A stretch of DNA of 11,060 bases from assembly GCA_948844705.1 (NCBI GenBank), contig CAQNVT010000253.1, positions 1 to 11,060 on the forward strand, given 5' to 3'. This DNA is from an uncultured Dorea sp. (GTDB lineage: Bacteria > Bacillota > Clostridia > Lachnospirales > Lachnospiraceae). Positions 1 through 8,871 of this stretch are shown piece after piece. A program made the translations under genes and the position numbers. The first letter of the stretch is position 1, and each line of letters begins with the position of its first letter. The notes beneath the pieces were generated by a model that worked only from the letters and a program-made list of their open reading frames with translations, had not been told where the DNA came from and did not search any database.

Positions 1-102
1 AAGGCAAGCGCCCATAACATTGCATTCGGAAGAGTCTTTTCAGAGCTCCCCACCTTAAACGACGTATTCCTTGAAATCACAGGAAAAGAGCTCAGAGATT
101 AG
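1..102 (+). CDS. ABC transporter ATP-binding protein, C-terminal end (partial)
   Basis: Only the last 33 codons are in the window, read in frame 1 and ending with TAG at 100-102. The visible tail contains LNDVFLEITGKELRD. A 'L.DVFL.LTG' ending is typical of drug- and antibiotic-exporter ATPases (DRA type) that pair with ABC-2 permeases. None of the Walker A, signature or Walker B motifs is present here; they lie upstream of the window. The AGGAGG ribosome binding site of the next gene (101-106) overlaps this stop codon, so the ATPase and the two permeases that follow are almost certainly one operon. The protein would sit at the cytoplasmic membrane face and power export by ATP hydrolysis. The substrate cannot be told. 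The family assignment rests on the short tail plus context. Confidence 0.8.
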   Translation, partial: KASAHNIAFGRVFSELPTLNDVFLEITGKELRD

Positions 103-116
103 GAGGTGGCACGTCT

Positions 117-1256
117 ATGTTATTTTTATTCAAATACCGCTTTCTGCAGACGATACGGGAAATTTCCATTATGTTCTGGGCGCTTGCCTTTCCGATGATA
201 CTTGGAACACTTTTTTACCTTTCCTTCGGCACCCGCATAAACACTGCAGGGGGATCCGAATGGGAGAATATCAGGGTGGCCGTTGTCACGGAGGATACCT
301 CCGGTGAAAATGCAAAAGCATTTGAACTGTTTTTAGAAAATCTGGACGGAGAGCTCTTAGACATCGTAAAAACCTCTTCTGAGGATGATGCGCTGAAAAA
401 ACTGAATGAAGAAAAGGTAGACGGTATCTATTATGTAAAAGATACCCCTTCCCTCACCGTAGGAAAAAACGGATTAAATGAAAGCATCCTGACCTCGGCT
501 CTTGACAGCTACAATCAGAATTCCTCCATGATAGGAAAAATCGCCGCGGAACACCCGGAGAACCTTTCTCTTGCCCTGGACGCCCTAAATGACTATCGGC
601 AGACCGTCCATGAAGAGACCCTCGGCGGGAAAACCCTGAACCCGAATGTCCAGTATTTCTTCGCACTCATTGCCTATGCCTGCTTATCCGGCGCCTTCTT
701 AGGCGTACGTGCAAGCTTCGATACACAGGCGAACCTGACCGCGCTTGGCGCCAGACGGAGTATCACGCCAACCCACAGGCTTAAGCTGGTCATCACGGAT
801 ATGCTGGTGCTCGTGACCATCCATTTCATAAATATCATCATTTTGAATCTGTATGTCACGCAGATTCTCGGGATCAGCCTGGGAAGCGACATTCCTTCTC
901 TGCTCCTTGTTGATTTTATGGGAAGCGTGATCGGCGTATGTATGGGCCTTGCCTTCGGCTGTATCAGCAAAATGGATCTGGGAATGAAAATGGGCTTCTC
1001 GGTAGCTCTCACACTGGTTCCGGGATTTTTATCCGGGCTTATGTTCGGAGATATGAAAAATATCCTTGAGCTTCACTGCCCGATCGTCAACCGCATCAAT
1101 CCTGCCGCCGTACTCAGCGACGCATTTTACTGCCTGGGAATCTATAATGACATGGAACGCTTTTCAAGATGTATCATGATCCTGGCAGCTATGAGTATTC
1201 TGCTTTTATTTATGGCATTTTTAGGGGTAAGGAGGGAATCCTATGACAGTATTTAA
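117..1256 (+). CDS. ABC-2 type transporter permease (first of a pair)
   Basis: This 379-residue integral membrane protein has the ABC-2 exporter layout. There is one N-terminal membrane segment (about residues 18-38), a large extracytoplasmic domain (about 40-175), then about five hydrophobic segments (near 178-200, 225-250, 260-283, 290-310 and 350-373) and a short basic tail. This matches the ABC2_membrane_3 architecture of exporters whose subunit pairs share one type of ATPase. The ATG at 117 is chosen because AGGAGG lies at 101-106, 10 nt upstream. The coding end overlaps the second permease by 14 bp, a sign of translational coupling. With the ATPase before it, the two permeases probably form a heterodimeric exporter for a drug, peptide or lipid-like compound. 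No substrate-specific motif is recognised. Confidence 0.85.
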   Translation: MLFLFKYRFLQTIREISIMFWALAFPMILGTLFYLSFGTRINTAGGSEWENIRVAVVTEDTSGENAKAFELFLENLDGELLDIVKTSSEDDALKKLNEEKVDGIYYVKDTPSLTVGKNGLNESILTSALDSYNQNSSMIGKIAAEHPENLSLALDALNDYRQTVHEETLGGKTLNPNVQYFFALIAYACLSGAFLGVRASFDTQANLTALGARRSITPTHRLKLVITDMLVLVTIHFINIIILNLYVTQILGISLGSDIPSLLLVDFMGSVIGVCMGLAFGCISKMDLGMKMGFSVALTLVPGFLSGLMFGDMKNILELHCPIVNRINPAAVLSDAFYCLGIYNDMERFSRCIMILAAMSILLLFMAFLGVRRESYDSI

Positions 1257-2403
1257 AGGTTTTCTACTGATTACAAAACGAAATATTAATATGGTTTTTC
1301 TTTACATTGCCATCTTCTTAACTATCAGCGTTATGACACAGAAGATGCTGGGACAGGAAAATATCGTAAGCTTTAAGCTGCAGAGTCTTGATATCGCTGT
1401 CATTGACCGTGACGGCGGCACTCTTGCAAAAGGCCTTACCGACTATCTTGCATTGTATCACAATATCAAGGACATTCCGGACGACAAAAGCATCCTGCAG
1501 GACCGTCTTTTTTACCGGGATATCTACTATATTGTGACGATCCCTGAGAATTTCGAAGAAAAATGTCTGCGCGGTACAGAGACTCTTCCCGTCACGAAGG
1601 TGCCCGGCAGCACAAGCGGATACTATGTGGACCAGCAGATCAATACCTTTTTAAACGGGGTCTCTGTTATGACAAAAGGCGGCTATTCCCTTGACGACGC
1701 CGTTAAAAAAGTAATGGAAAATGCGGAGAACACACCGGATGTGACCCTGATAGACAAGAACGGACACGGCGGAGACATGCCCGGCCATGCCTTCATGTTC
1801 CAGTACATGCCTTATATCCTTATTTCCATCCTCTGCTACACGCTGGGATATATTATGATCGAATTCAACGATCCGGACGTCAAAAGGAGGATGCGCTGCT
1901 CTGCCATATCCGACCGTGCACTCAATCTGCAGCTGTTTCTCGGATATGCGGTGATCGGCCTGGCACTGTGGGTGATCTGTACGGTCATGCCCATGATCGT
2001 ATACGGCAGGGATTTCCTTACGGACACGCAGCTTCCCTATTACCTGCTGAACAGTTTTGTTTTAGCAACTGTTGCACTTGCAATCTCCTTTTTTGTAGGT
2101 TCGTTCTTAAAATCGGCGGAGCTTATAAGTGCGGTCGTCAACGTACTGTCACTTGGCATGTCCTTTACATGCGGCGTATTCGTATCCATGGATGTTCTGG
2201 GAAAGGGCGTCCTGACCGTGGCCCGCTTTCTTCCGGTCTACTGGTATGAAATCAGCAACAACCTGATCGCCGAGAACAGCGTCTTCTCTCACGCTCAGGC
2301 TGTCCGGTTCTGGCAGAATCTGGGCATACAGCTGCTCTTTGCGGCGGCGCTTCTCGGAACGGCGCTTTTACTCAGAAAAAACCGGGCACAGACAGAAGGA
2401 TAG
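1243..2403 (+). CDS. ABC-2 type transporter permease (second of a pair)
   Basis: This 386-residue protein has the same topology as its upstream neighbour: an N-terminal membrane segment (about residues 14-31), an extracytoplasmic domain (about 35-182), then hydrophobic segments near 184-206, 231-255, 267-288, 294-315 and 360-378, and a basic C-terminus. The two permeases are similar in size and layout but differ clearly in sequence, as expected for a heterodimeric ABC-2 pair. The ATG at 1243 has a good ribosome site (GGAGGG, about 1230-1236) inside the end of the first permease gene, and the frames overlap by 14 bp. It is the last gene of the operon and is followed at once by a 9-bp hairpin. 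The family call is firm; the transported substrate is unknown. Confidence 0.85.
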   Translation: MTVFKGFLLITKRNINMVFLYIAIFLTISVMTQKMLGQENIVSFKLQSLDIAVIDRDGGTLAKGLTDYLALYHNIKDIPDDKSILQDRLFYRDIYYIVTIPENFEEKCLRGTETLPVTKVPGSTSGYYVDQQINTFLNGVSVMTKGGYSLDDAVKKVMENAENTPDVTLIDKNGHGGDMPGHAFMFQYMPYILISILCYTLGYIMIEFNDPDVKRRMRCSAISDRALNLQLFLGYAVIGLALWVICTVMPMIVYGRDFLTDTQLPYYLLNSFVLATVALAISFFVGSFLKSAELISAVVNVLSLGMSFTCGVFVSMDVLGKGVLTVARFLPVYWYEISNNLIAENSVFSHAQAVRFWQNLGIQLLFAAALLGTALLLRKNRAQTEG

Positions 2404-2423
2404 AGGGTATCTAAGATACCCTC
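2403..2423 (+). terminator. Hairpin at the end of the ABC exporter operon
   Basis: A perfect 9-bp stem (GAGGGTATC at 2403-2411, GATACCCTC at 2415-2423) closes a 3-nt TAA loop. It starts at the last base of the permease stop codon. The sequence after it on the + strand is pyrimidine-rich (CTCCCATTCTTC) rather than a clean T run, so intrinsic termination may be partial, or the stem may protect the mRNA 3' end. It lies in the 41-bp gap between convergent genes and, being symmetric, also follows the SDR gene on the - strand, where no T run follows either. Confidence 0.6.
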
Positions 2424-2444
2424 CTCCCATTCTTCATCCTGTTC

Positions 2445-3248
2445 TTACCATGTACGCGAACCCATAGAGCGGAACTGCGCTACCGTAGGCGTATGTGAAT
2501 TCAGACCGCCGTCTACGGTTATGATCTGTCCTGTGACATATTCACTCTCATCAGAGCCGAAATAAACACATGCATGGGCAATGTCCTCCGGGCAGCCGTA
2601 GCGGTTGACCATGATATTGCTCAGGAAAATATCCTTCAGCGCCTGCGGGATATGCGCCTCGTTCTGCGGAGTAACGATCAGGCCCGGGCGCACACAGTTG
2701 CAGCGGATATTACTCTTCCCGTACTGCAGAGCCACCGACTGGGTAAGCATATCCACACCGGCTTTCGCGCATGCATAAGCAGTAGACCCAAGGTCACCGC
2801 TGCAGGAAGCCATGGAACCGATATTGATAATAGCTCCGCCCGCATCGTTCTTCATCATATGCGGCAGAGCGCATTTGATGATATAGAAGGTTCCCCGAAG
2901 ATCACTCTGGAAGATAGCATCCCACATCTCAATCGTCAGCTCATCCACCCGGCCGTCAGACAGCCCTACATTAGCCGCATTATTAACAAGAATATCAATT
3001 CTTCCGAAATTTTCTACCGTATCGGCAACCAATTTTTCAATGCTTTCCGGATCTGTAATATCCATAACATGGAAGGAAGCATCCCCGCCTTCCTTCTTAA
3101 TGTCATCCACAACGGCCTGTCCTCTTTCCACACGCCTGCCGCATACGATGACCTTTGCTCCCTCTGCGGCATATGTACGGGCAATTCCGATACCTATACC
3201 GCTGGTAGATCCTGTAACGATCGCAACCTTATCCTTTAATCTGTTCAA
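2445..3248 (-). CDS. Short-chain dehydrogenase/reductase (SDR), hydroxysteroid-dehydrogenase-like
   Basis: This 267-residue classical SDR is an NAD(P)(H)-dependent oxidoreductase. It has the Rossmann glycine motif (Gly13, Gly17, Gly19 in TGSTSGIG), the NNAA motif at 89-92, catalytic Ser145, Tyr158 and Lys162 (YACAK), the PG motif at 188-189 and VDGG near the end. Arg38-Arg39 after the second strand, with no acidic residue there, suggests NADP(H) preference. The position that normally carries the tetrad Asn ('NL.G') reads Asp116 (DLRGTF). The start MNRL-KDKV and the extended tail after VDGG recall clostridial 7-alpha-hydroxysteroid dehydrogenases, but many SDRs look alike and the substrate is open. 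The start codon is TTG (CAA at 3246-3248 on the + strand), supported by AAGGAGG at 3257-3263. It has its own promoter and lies 72 bp downstream of an Rrf2 regulator. Confidence 0.85.
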   Translation of the reverse strand: MNRLKDKVAIVTGSTSGIGIGIARTYAAEGAKVIVCGRRVERGQAVVDDIKKEGGDASFHVMDITDPESIEKLVADTVENFGRIDILVNNAANVGLSDGRVDELTIEMWDAIFQSDLRGTFYIIKCALPHMMKNDAGGAIINIGSMASCSGDLGSTAYACAKAGVDMLTQSVALQYGKSNIRCNCVRPGLIVTPQNEAHIPQALKDIFLSNIMVNRYGCPEDIAHACVYFGSDESEYVTGQIITVDGGLNSHTPTVAQFRSMGSRTW

Positions 3249-3280
3249 TTTTAAAACCTCCTTCTTATCCTTTTTTTAAT

Positions 3281-3310
3281 ATTTTACTCCTTTAAAATTT
3301 GCACTGTCAA
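3281..3310 (-). promoter_or_regulatory. Sigma-A type promoter of the SDR gene
   Basis: On the - strand, a perfect -35 TTGACA (3305-3310) is followed after 18 bp by TAAAAT (3281-3286, 5 of 6 consensus). The SDR ribosome site and TTG start follow 18-36 bp downstream. The -35 lies just 10 bp past the Rrf2 stop codon, so the SDR can be transcribed independently of the regulator. The AT-rich stretch between the boxes could hold an operator, but I see no convincing symmetric site. Confidence 0.7.
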
Positions 3311-3320
3311 GCGGTCCCTG

Positions 3321-3755
3321 CTATAGCTCTATTAATTTTTCTGCATCGTCCATAATATCCCGGATAGTTACGGACTCCATTTCCTTTTCCATTGCCTTCT
3401 GTATTTTCTCAAGCCTTGCGTCTAATAATGCATGAATATTTTTCCCAACGGGACAGCGCTGATTCGGGCTCTCATGAAAATGAAAAAGCTTCCCTTTTTC
3501 TACACATTCCACGGCATTATACACATCCAGCAATGTAATCTCATTTAAGGGCTTTTTTATATCCGCCCCTCCGCTTCCCCTCTTAACACTTATCAGTTCT
3601 GCCTTTTTTAGCTGCTGTAAAAGACGTCTTATGACAACGGGGTTTACATTGACACTTGACGCAAGGAATTCACTTGTAACTTTATAATCATTTTTAAATG
3701 TCTCAATACCTATAAGAACATGGACAGCAATCGTAAATCTGCTCGATATCTGCAT
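3321..3755 (-). CDS. Rrf2-family transcriptional regulator (YwnA-like)
   Basis: This 144-residue protein begins like an Rrf2 winged-helix regulator: MQISSRFTIAVHVL, then the recognition helix region with NPVVIRRLLQQLKKAELI (about 38-55) and the wing RGSGGADIKKP (59-69), followed by the 'ITLLDVYNAVE' dimerisation helix. The segment HESPNQRCPVGKNI (94-107) is typical of the YwnA branch. Only two cysteines are present (Cys84, Cys101), so it lacks the three-cysteine cluster site of IscR/NsrR and probably does not bind an Fe-S cluster. The ATG at 3755 is preceded by a GGTAGGGAT ribosome site. It is codirectional with the SDR and may control it or itself; this is inference from adjacency. A TATAAT box lies 33 bp upstream. 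Confidence 0.88.
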   Translation of the reverse strand: MQISSRFTIAVHVLIGIETFKNDYKVTSEFLASSVNVNPVVIRRLLQQLKKAELISVKRGSGGADIKKPLNEITLLDVYNAVECVEKGKLFHFHESPNQRCPVGKNIHALLDARLEKIQKAMEKEMESVTIRDIMDDAEKLIEL

Positions 3756-3787
3756 ATTACATCCCTACCTTTATTTTGTTTTTTTCT

Positions 3788-3816
3788 ATTATACAGCAAA
3801 TCCCACAAAAAATCAT
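3788..3816 (-). promoter_or_regulatory. Probable promoter of the Rrf2 regulator
   Basis: A perfect -10 box TATAAT (3788-3793, read on the - strand) sits about 33 bp upstream of the regulator's ATG. The -35 at the 17-bp position is poor (ATGATT, 3811-3816), as expected for an activated or weak promoter. The site lies in the degraded tail of an acyltransferase fragment, so the promoter region was built on, or exposed by, that remnant. Confidence 0.5.
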
Positions 3817-3823
3817 CCCCTAT

Positions 3824-3901
3824 TACTTCCGGAATGTCCTTCGTCACAACACTTCCCGCTCCGATCACGGTATTGCTGCCGATATGCACGAAAAAAGCCC
3901 T
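3824..3901 (-). pseudogene. Truncated hexapeptide-repeat acyltransferase, C-terminal fragment
   Basis: Reading the - strand in the same frame as dnaJ, immediately after its stop codon, gives SRAFF and then VHIGSNTVIGAGSVVTKDIP (from 3889 down to about 3830). This is the last coils of a left-handed beta-helix: the [IV]-G-x-x-x-x hexapeptide pattern ending in 'IGAGSVVTKDIP' is characteristic of the LbH acyltransferase superfamily (maltose/galactoside O-acetyltransferases, serine acetyltransferases, sugar N-acyltransferases). There is no N-terminal part, no start codon with a ribosome site and no catalytic histidine region, because dnaJ occupies the place where the rest should be. Beyond the IPEV the sequence loses resemblance and runs into the regulator's promoter. 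I read it as a decayed remnant left by deletion or rearrangement at this junction. Confidence 0.65.
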
Positions 3902-3922
3902 TGACGTCTAATCATCAAAGGC
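3891..3922 (-). terminator. Intrinsic terminator of the hrcA-grpE-dnaK-dnaJ operon, overlapping the dnaJ stop
   Basis: On the - strand, GCCTTTGA (3915-3922) pairs with TCAAGGGC (3897-3904) as an 8-bp stem with one G-T wobble and a 10-nt loop, followed by TTTTTT (3891-3896). The left arm is made of the last dnaJ codons, and the TAG stop sits in the loop. This is a compact factor-independent terminator placed over the 3' end of the coding region. No other terminator-like structure was found between dnaJ and the Rrf2 gene. Confidence 0.72.
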
Positions 3923-5104
3923 TTCCTTCATTTTATTCATAAATCCTTTTTTCTTCCTGCCGCCCGTGCCCGCACTGCTGCTATCCCCGCCGGACACTGC
4001 ATTTAATGTATTTCCCGACAGCTCGTCAAATCTCCTGAGCGCTTCTTTCGCCTCCGCGCTTAAACGCTCCGGTGTCTGAATCACCAGCGTCACATAATGG
4101 TCGCCCCGCACCTGCGAATTACGGATGGAAGGAACGCCTTTTCCTTTCAGGCGCACCTTTGTATCGGTTTTTGTCCCGGCCTTCACATTATAGATGACTT
4201 CGCCGTCAACGGTCTTGATCTTAATGTCTGCTCCGAGCGCCGCCTGTGCAAATGAAATCGGCACGGTAGAAAAGATATGCATATCCTGACGCTGAAAGAT
4301 CGGATGTCTGGATACCGTCACTTCGACAAGCAGGTCTCCTCTCGGTCCTCCGTTTACACCCGGCTCGCCCTTTTCACGGATACGGACGCTCTGTCCGTTG
4401 TCAATACCCGCCGGGATAGAAACGGATATCTTCTTCTTATTCGAGATAAATCCTGTTCCGCCGCAGTCCGAACATTTCTCACGGATAATCTTACCCGTTC
4501 CATGACAGTCCGGACAGGTCTGTACATTCTGCACCATACCAAAGAAGGATTGCTGTGTATAGACGACCTGACCCTTGCCTCCGCATTTCGGGCAAGTCTC
4601 CGGAGATGTCCCCGGCTTTGCACCGCTTCCTCCGCATTTCGGACACGGATCCTTTAAAATAACGTCCAGCTCCTTTTCACAGCCGAACACCGCTTCTTCG
4701 AAGGTGATCCGTACACTTTTGCGGATGTTCGCGCCCTTCATAGGTCCCTGGCCTGCACGTCCGCCTCGTCTTGAGCTCCCGCCGAACAGATCGCCGAATA
4801 TATCACCGAATATATCACTGAAATCCGCTCCGCCGAAATCAAAACCTCCGAAACCTCCGGCGCCTCCGCCGCCTTCAAATGCAGCATGGCCGAACTGGTC
4901 ATACTGGCGGCGTTTTTCCGGGTCGCTTAAGACGGCATATGCCTCGGAGGCCTCTTTGAACTTCTTTTCTGCTTCCGCGTCTCCGGGATTCATGTCAGGA
5001 TGATATTTTTTGGCAACCTGTCTGTATGCTTTTTTTAACGCAGCGTCATCGGCGTCTTTACTGACGCCGAGGACCTCATAATAATCTCTTTTAGATTCTG
5101 CCAT
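3908..5104 (-). CDS. dnaJ: Chaperone protein DnaJ (Hsp40)
   Basis: This 398-residue type I Hsp40 delivers unfolded clients to DnaK and stimulates its ATPase. The J domain (about 6-70) carries the HPD triad at residues 35-37. The Gly/Phe-rich linker (76-109) holds [13 protein letters not shown]. The zinc-binding domain has all four CxxCxGxG repeats (154-161, 171-178, 197-204, 211-218), which coordinate two zinc ions. The C-terminal client-binding domains follow, and the tail ends in a basic stretch, [18 protein letters not shown]. Length and domain order are normal for the family. The ATG at 5104 follows AAGGAT, and the gap to dnaK is 15 bp. It is the last gene of the CIRCE-controlled operon, and a terminator stem overlaps its final codons. 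Confidence 0.98.
   Translation of the reverse strand: MAESKRDYYEVLGVSKDADDAALKKAYRQVAKKYHPDMNPGDAEAEKKFKEASEAYAVLSDPEKRRQYDQFGHAAFEGGGGAGGFGGFDFGGADFSDIFGDIFGDLFGGSSRRGGRAGQGPMKGANIRKSVRITFEEAVFGCEKELDVILKDPCPKCGGSGAKPGTSPETCPKCGGKGQVVYTQQSFFGMVQNVQTCPDCHGTGKIIREKCSDCGGTGFISNKKKISVSIPAGIDNGQSVRIREKGEPGVNGGPRGDLLVEVTVSRHPIFQRQDMHIFSTVPISFAQAALGADIKIKTVDGEVIYNVKAGTKTDTKVRLKGKGVPSIRNSQVRGDHYVTLVIQTPERLSAEAKEALRRFDELSGNTLNAVSGGDSSSAGTGGRKKKGFMNKMKEAFDD
4785..4820 (-). repeat. Three 12-bp tandem units in dnaJ (DIFG repeat of the G/F linker)
   Basis: Three consecutive 12-bp units on the + strand read AACAGATCGCCG, AATATATCACCG and AATATATCACTG. The last two differ at one base. They encode the repeated DIFG/DLFG motif of the Gly/Phe-rich linker of DnaJ. 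DIF-type motifs there are a known functional feature of bacterial DnaJ, so this is an in-frame coding repeat rather than a mobile or regulatory element. Confidence 0.7.
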
Positions 5105-5119
5105 AATTTATCCTTCTAT

Positions 5120-7012
<1,893 letters not shown>

Positions 7013-7020
7013 TTATAAAG

Positions 7021-7767
7021 CTAATTTGCTACCTTTACCATACTGTGTCTCACAACAGAGTCACGGTACATATAACCTTTCTGGAACTCCTCGGCTACCA
7101 TGTTCTCACCGAAGTTCTCATCCTCCACATGCATCACTGCATTATGGAAGTCCGGATTGAATTCCTTTCCCACCGCCTCGATAGGAGTAACTCCAATCCC
7201 TTCCAGTGTTGTCATAAGCTGCTTATACACCTTCTCCATCCCCTGAACGAACGGATCCTCCTTCTGGTCTTCCTTCACTGCACCAAGACCCCGTTCAAAG
7301 TTGTCAACTACCGGAAGTATTTTATCTATGATATCTTTCGCTCCTATCTCGTACATCTGGGATTTTTCTCTCTCCGTACGCTTGCGGAAGTTATCAAACT
7401 CTGCTATCTGACGAGTAAGCTTATCTGTAAGCTCCTCTATTCTCTCGTCCTTTTTATCCTTCTTGTTCTTTTTTCCAAAGAGCTTTCTGCCTGCAGGCTT
7501 TTCGTTATCCTCTTCTGTCTGTTCTCCGCCGTCATCCTCCGCGGTCTCCCCGGCTGCTTCTGTCTCTTCTCCCGCAGTCCCGGCTCCGCCTTCGTCCTTT
7601 TCTTCCCCGGCTTCTGCCTCTTCAAAGGCTTCTGCCTCTTCAAAGGCTTCCGCCTCCCCGGGCGCTTCTGCTTCTTCGCAGACCTGCTCTTTCTCTGCCG
7701 CCTTTTTTGCTTCTTCTACTGCTTCCTTTACCATCTCTTCCTGGCTTTTCTCCTTAACATTCTCCAA
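7021..7767 (-). CDS. grpE: Nucleotide exchange factor GrpE
   Basis: This 248-residue protein acts as a dimer to release ADP from DnaK. The conserved part runs from about residue 106 to 248: a long helix (ERIEELTDKL...FDNFRKRTEREK, 108-135), DIIDKILPVVDNFERGL (145-161), and the beta domain with VGKEFNPDFHNAV (199-211) and the YMYRDSVVRHSMVKVA ending. Residues 1-95 are very acidic, low complexity and likely disordered, with AEAFEE repeats at about 40-52; this makes the protein longer than many homologues. A basic patch (KKNKKDKKD, 99-107) separates tail and core. The start is TTG (CAA at 7765-7767 on the + strand), preceded by AAAGGTGG with 8-nt spacing. The next ATG, at residue 12, is a possible alternative with a weaker, closer site. 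The gene follows hrcA by 36 bp. Confidence 0.97.
   Translation of the reverse strand: MENVKEKSQEEMVKEAVEEAKKAAEKEQVCEEAEAPGEAEAFEEAEAFEEAEAGEEKDEGGAGTAGEETEAAGETAEDDGGEQTEEDNEKPAGRKLFGKKNKKDKKDERIEELTDKLTRQIAEFDNFRKRTEREKSQMYEIGAKDIIDKILPVVDNFERGLGAVKEDQKEDPFVQGMEKVYKQLMTTLEGIGVTPIEAVGKEFNPDFHNAVMHVEDENFGENMVAEEFQKGYMYRDSVVRHSMVKVAN
7611..7682 (-). repeat. 18-bp tandem repeat in the acidic N-terminus of grpE
   Basis: The + strand has two identical adjacent 18-bp units (CTTCTGCCTCTTCAAAGG at 7611-7628 and 7629-7646) and then two degenerate copies (7647-7664 and 7665-7682). The unit is in frame and encodes a six-residue acidic repeat, AEAFEE and variants. Two identical units suggest recent duplication by slippage, so copy number may vary between strains. 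Confidence 0.75.
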
Positions 7768-7803
7768 GGGTTATTCCACCTTTCCTATTTATTCTGTCCT
7801 GAT

Positions 7804-8847
7804 CTATTCTTTCTTATGAAACATCTGATCCAGCTCGCTTTGTAATCTTTTCATAGATTTCAACACATGCTCATAATCCATTCTCTTCGGTCCGATAATA
7901 CCGATCGTGCCCTTCATGCCGTCCCCTAATTCATAGGTTGCCGTGACCACGCTGCAATCCTTCATATTCTGAACCGGCGTCTCGTCTCCGATATAAACCT
8001 GGATCCCTGTGTTTTCTTCCTTCGAAAGCGTCTGTGTCACAAGCTCTGTAAGCTGCTGCTTCTCTTCAAATGCACTGATAATCTCCTGTGCACTCTGCTT
8101 ATCCGAAAGCTCCGGATACTTGAAAATATTCGTTGTGCCGCTCGTGTATATCTGCATATCCTCGTCAAGCTGGATCACATCCGCCACCGCATCCAGGACA
8201 TTTCCGATCACATCGCTGTGTATCCCCGCCTGCTCCTTAAGCCTGGCGATCAGTCCGAGATTGATCTCCTCGATCGACATACCGTTAAGGGTCGTATTGA
8301 GAAGCATATTGAGCTTCAGCAAATTTTCGTTGCTTAAAGGCTCCCCTACATTAATGATCTTGTTCTTTATGACATTTCCGCCAAGAACGATCACCGCGAT
8401 AATCTGTTCCTCGTCTACCTTGGATAGCTGGATAAACTTAAGCTTATTCGCGCTGTTCATCGGGGTAGAGACCATTGTCGCATAATTCGTGCTGCTTGCA
8501 AGGACTCTCGCCGCCTGCTTAAGCAGCTGTTCCATCTTATCGGCTTTCTCAAGCATCTGTTCCTGCTTCTCATTCAGCTCCTGCTCTTTTTCTTCCATGA
8601 GCATATCTACATAGAGCCGGTAGCCTTTGTCCGAAGGGATACGTCCTGCGGACGTGTGAGGCTGTACGATGTAGCCCAGCTCTTCTAAATCCGACATCTC
8701 ATTACGGATTGTGGCGGAGCTTAAATTCAGGTCCGAATACTTGGAAATCGTCCGGGAGCCTACAGGCTCGCCTGTCTCTAAGTATGTCTTTATGATCGCA
8801 TGAAGGATTGTAAGCTTCCGTTCATTTAATCCATGCTCCGAAACCAT
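7804..8847 (-). CDS. hrcA: Heat-inducible transcription repressor HrcA
   Basis: This 347-residue repressor binds CIRCE operators and shuts off class I heat-shock genes; in related bacteria its activity is kept up by GroEL. An N-terminal winged-helix domain (about 7-75) includes VGSRTISKYSDLNLSSATIRNEMSDLEE with the recognition helix near 42-56, followed by the family signature HTSAGRIPSDKGYRLYVD (64-81). The middle and C-terminal GAF-like and dimerisation regions are complete, including GGNVIKNKIINVGEPLSN and the ending GIIGPKRMDYEHVLKSMKRL. Length matches the family. The ATG at 8847 is preceded by AAGGAGGAGG (8851-8860). It is the first gene of its operon and sits directly behind a CIRCE element, so it represses itself together with grpE, dnaK and dnaJ. 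Confidence 0.98.
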   Translation of the reverse strand: MVSEHGLNERKLTILHAIIKTYLETGEPVGSRTISKYSDLNLSSATIRNEMSDLEELGYIVQPHTSAGRIPSDKGYRLYVDMLMEEKEQELNEKQEQMLEKADKMEQLLKQAARVLASSTNYATMVSTPMNSANKLKFIQLSKVDEEQIIAVIVLGGNVIKNKIINVGEPLSNENLLKLNMLLNTTLNGMSIEEINLGLIARLKEQAGIHSDVIGNVLDAVADVIQLDEDMQIYTSGTTNIFKYPELSDKQSAQEIISAFEEKQQLTELVTQTLSKEENTGIQVYIGDETPVQNMKDCSVVTATYELGDGMKGTIGIIGPKRMDYEHVLKSMKRLQSELDQMFHKKE

Positions 8848-8871
8848 CTGCCTCCTCCTTTCGGTTATCCT

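Noticed and set aside
2574..3239. Long + strand open frame antisense to the SDR gene
   Set aside because: It is the mirror of a well-supported SDR with motifs and a ribosome site on the other strand; the translation resembles no protein and has no ribosome site.
3720..3911. 63-codon + strand open frame across the dnaJ-rrf2 gap
   Set aside because: It mirrors the acyltransferase remnant on the - strand and has no ribosome site.
7611..7682. Repeat cluster considered as a CRISPR or regulatory array
   Set aside because: Units are adjacent with no spacers, a multiple of three in length, and lie in frame inside grpE.
7045..7845. 266-codon + strand open frame, rich in Phe, Leu and Cys, antisense to grpE and the end of hrcA
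   Set aside because: It looks like a membrane protein only because it mirrors Glu/Lys-rich grpE codons; no promoter or ribosome site.
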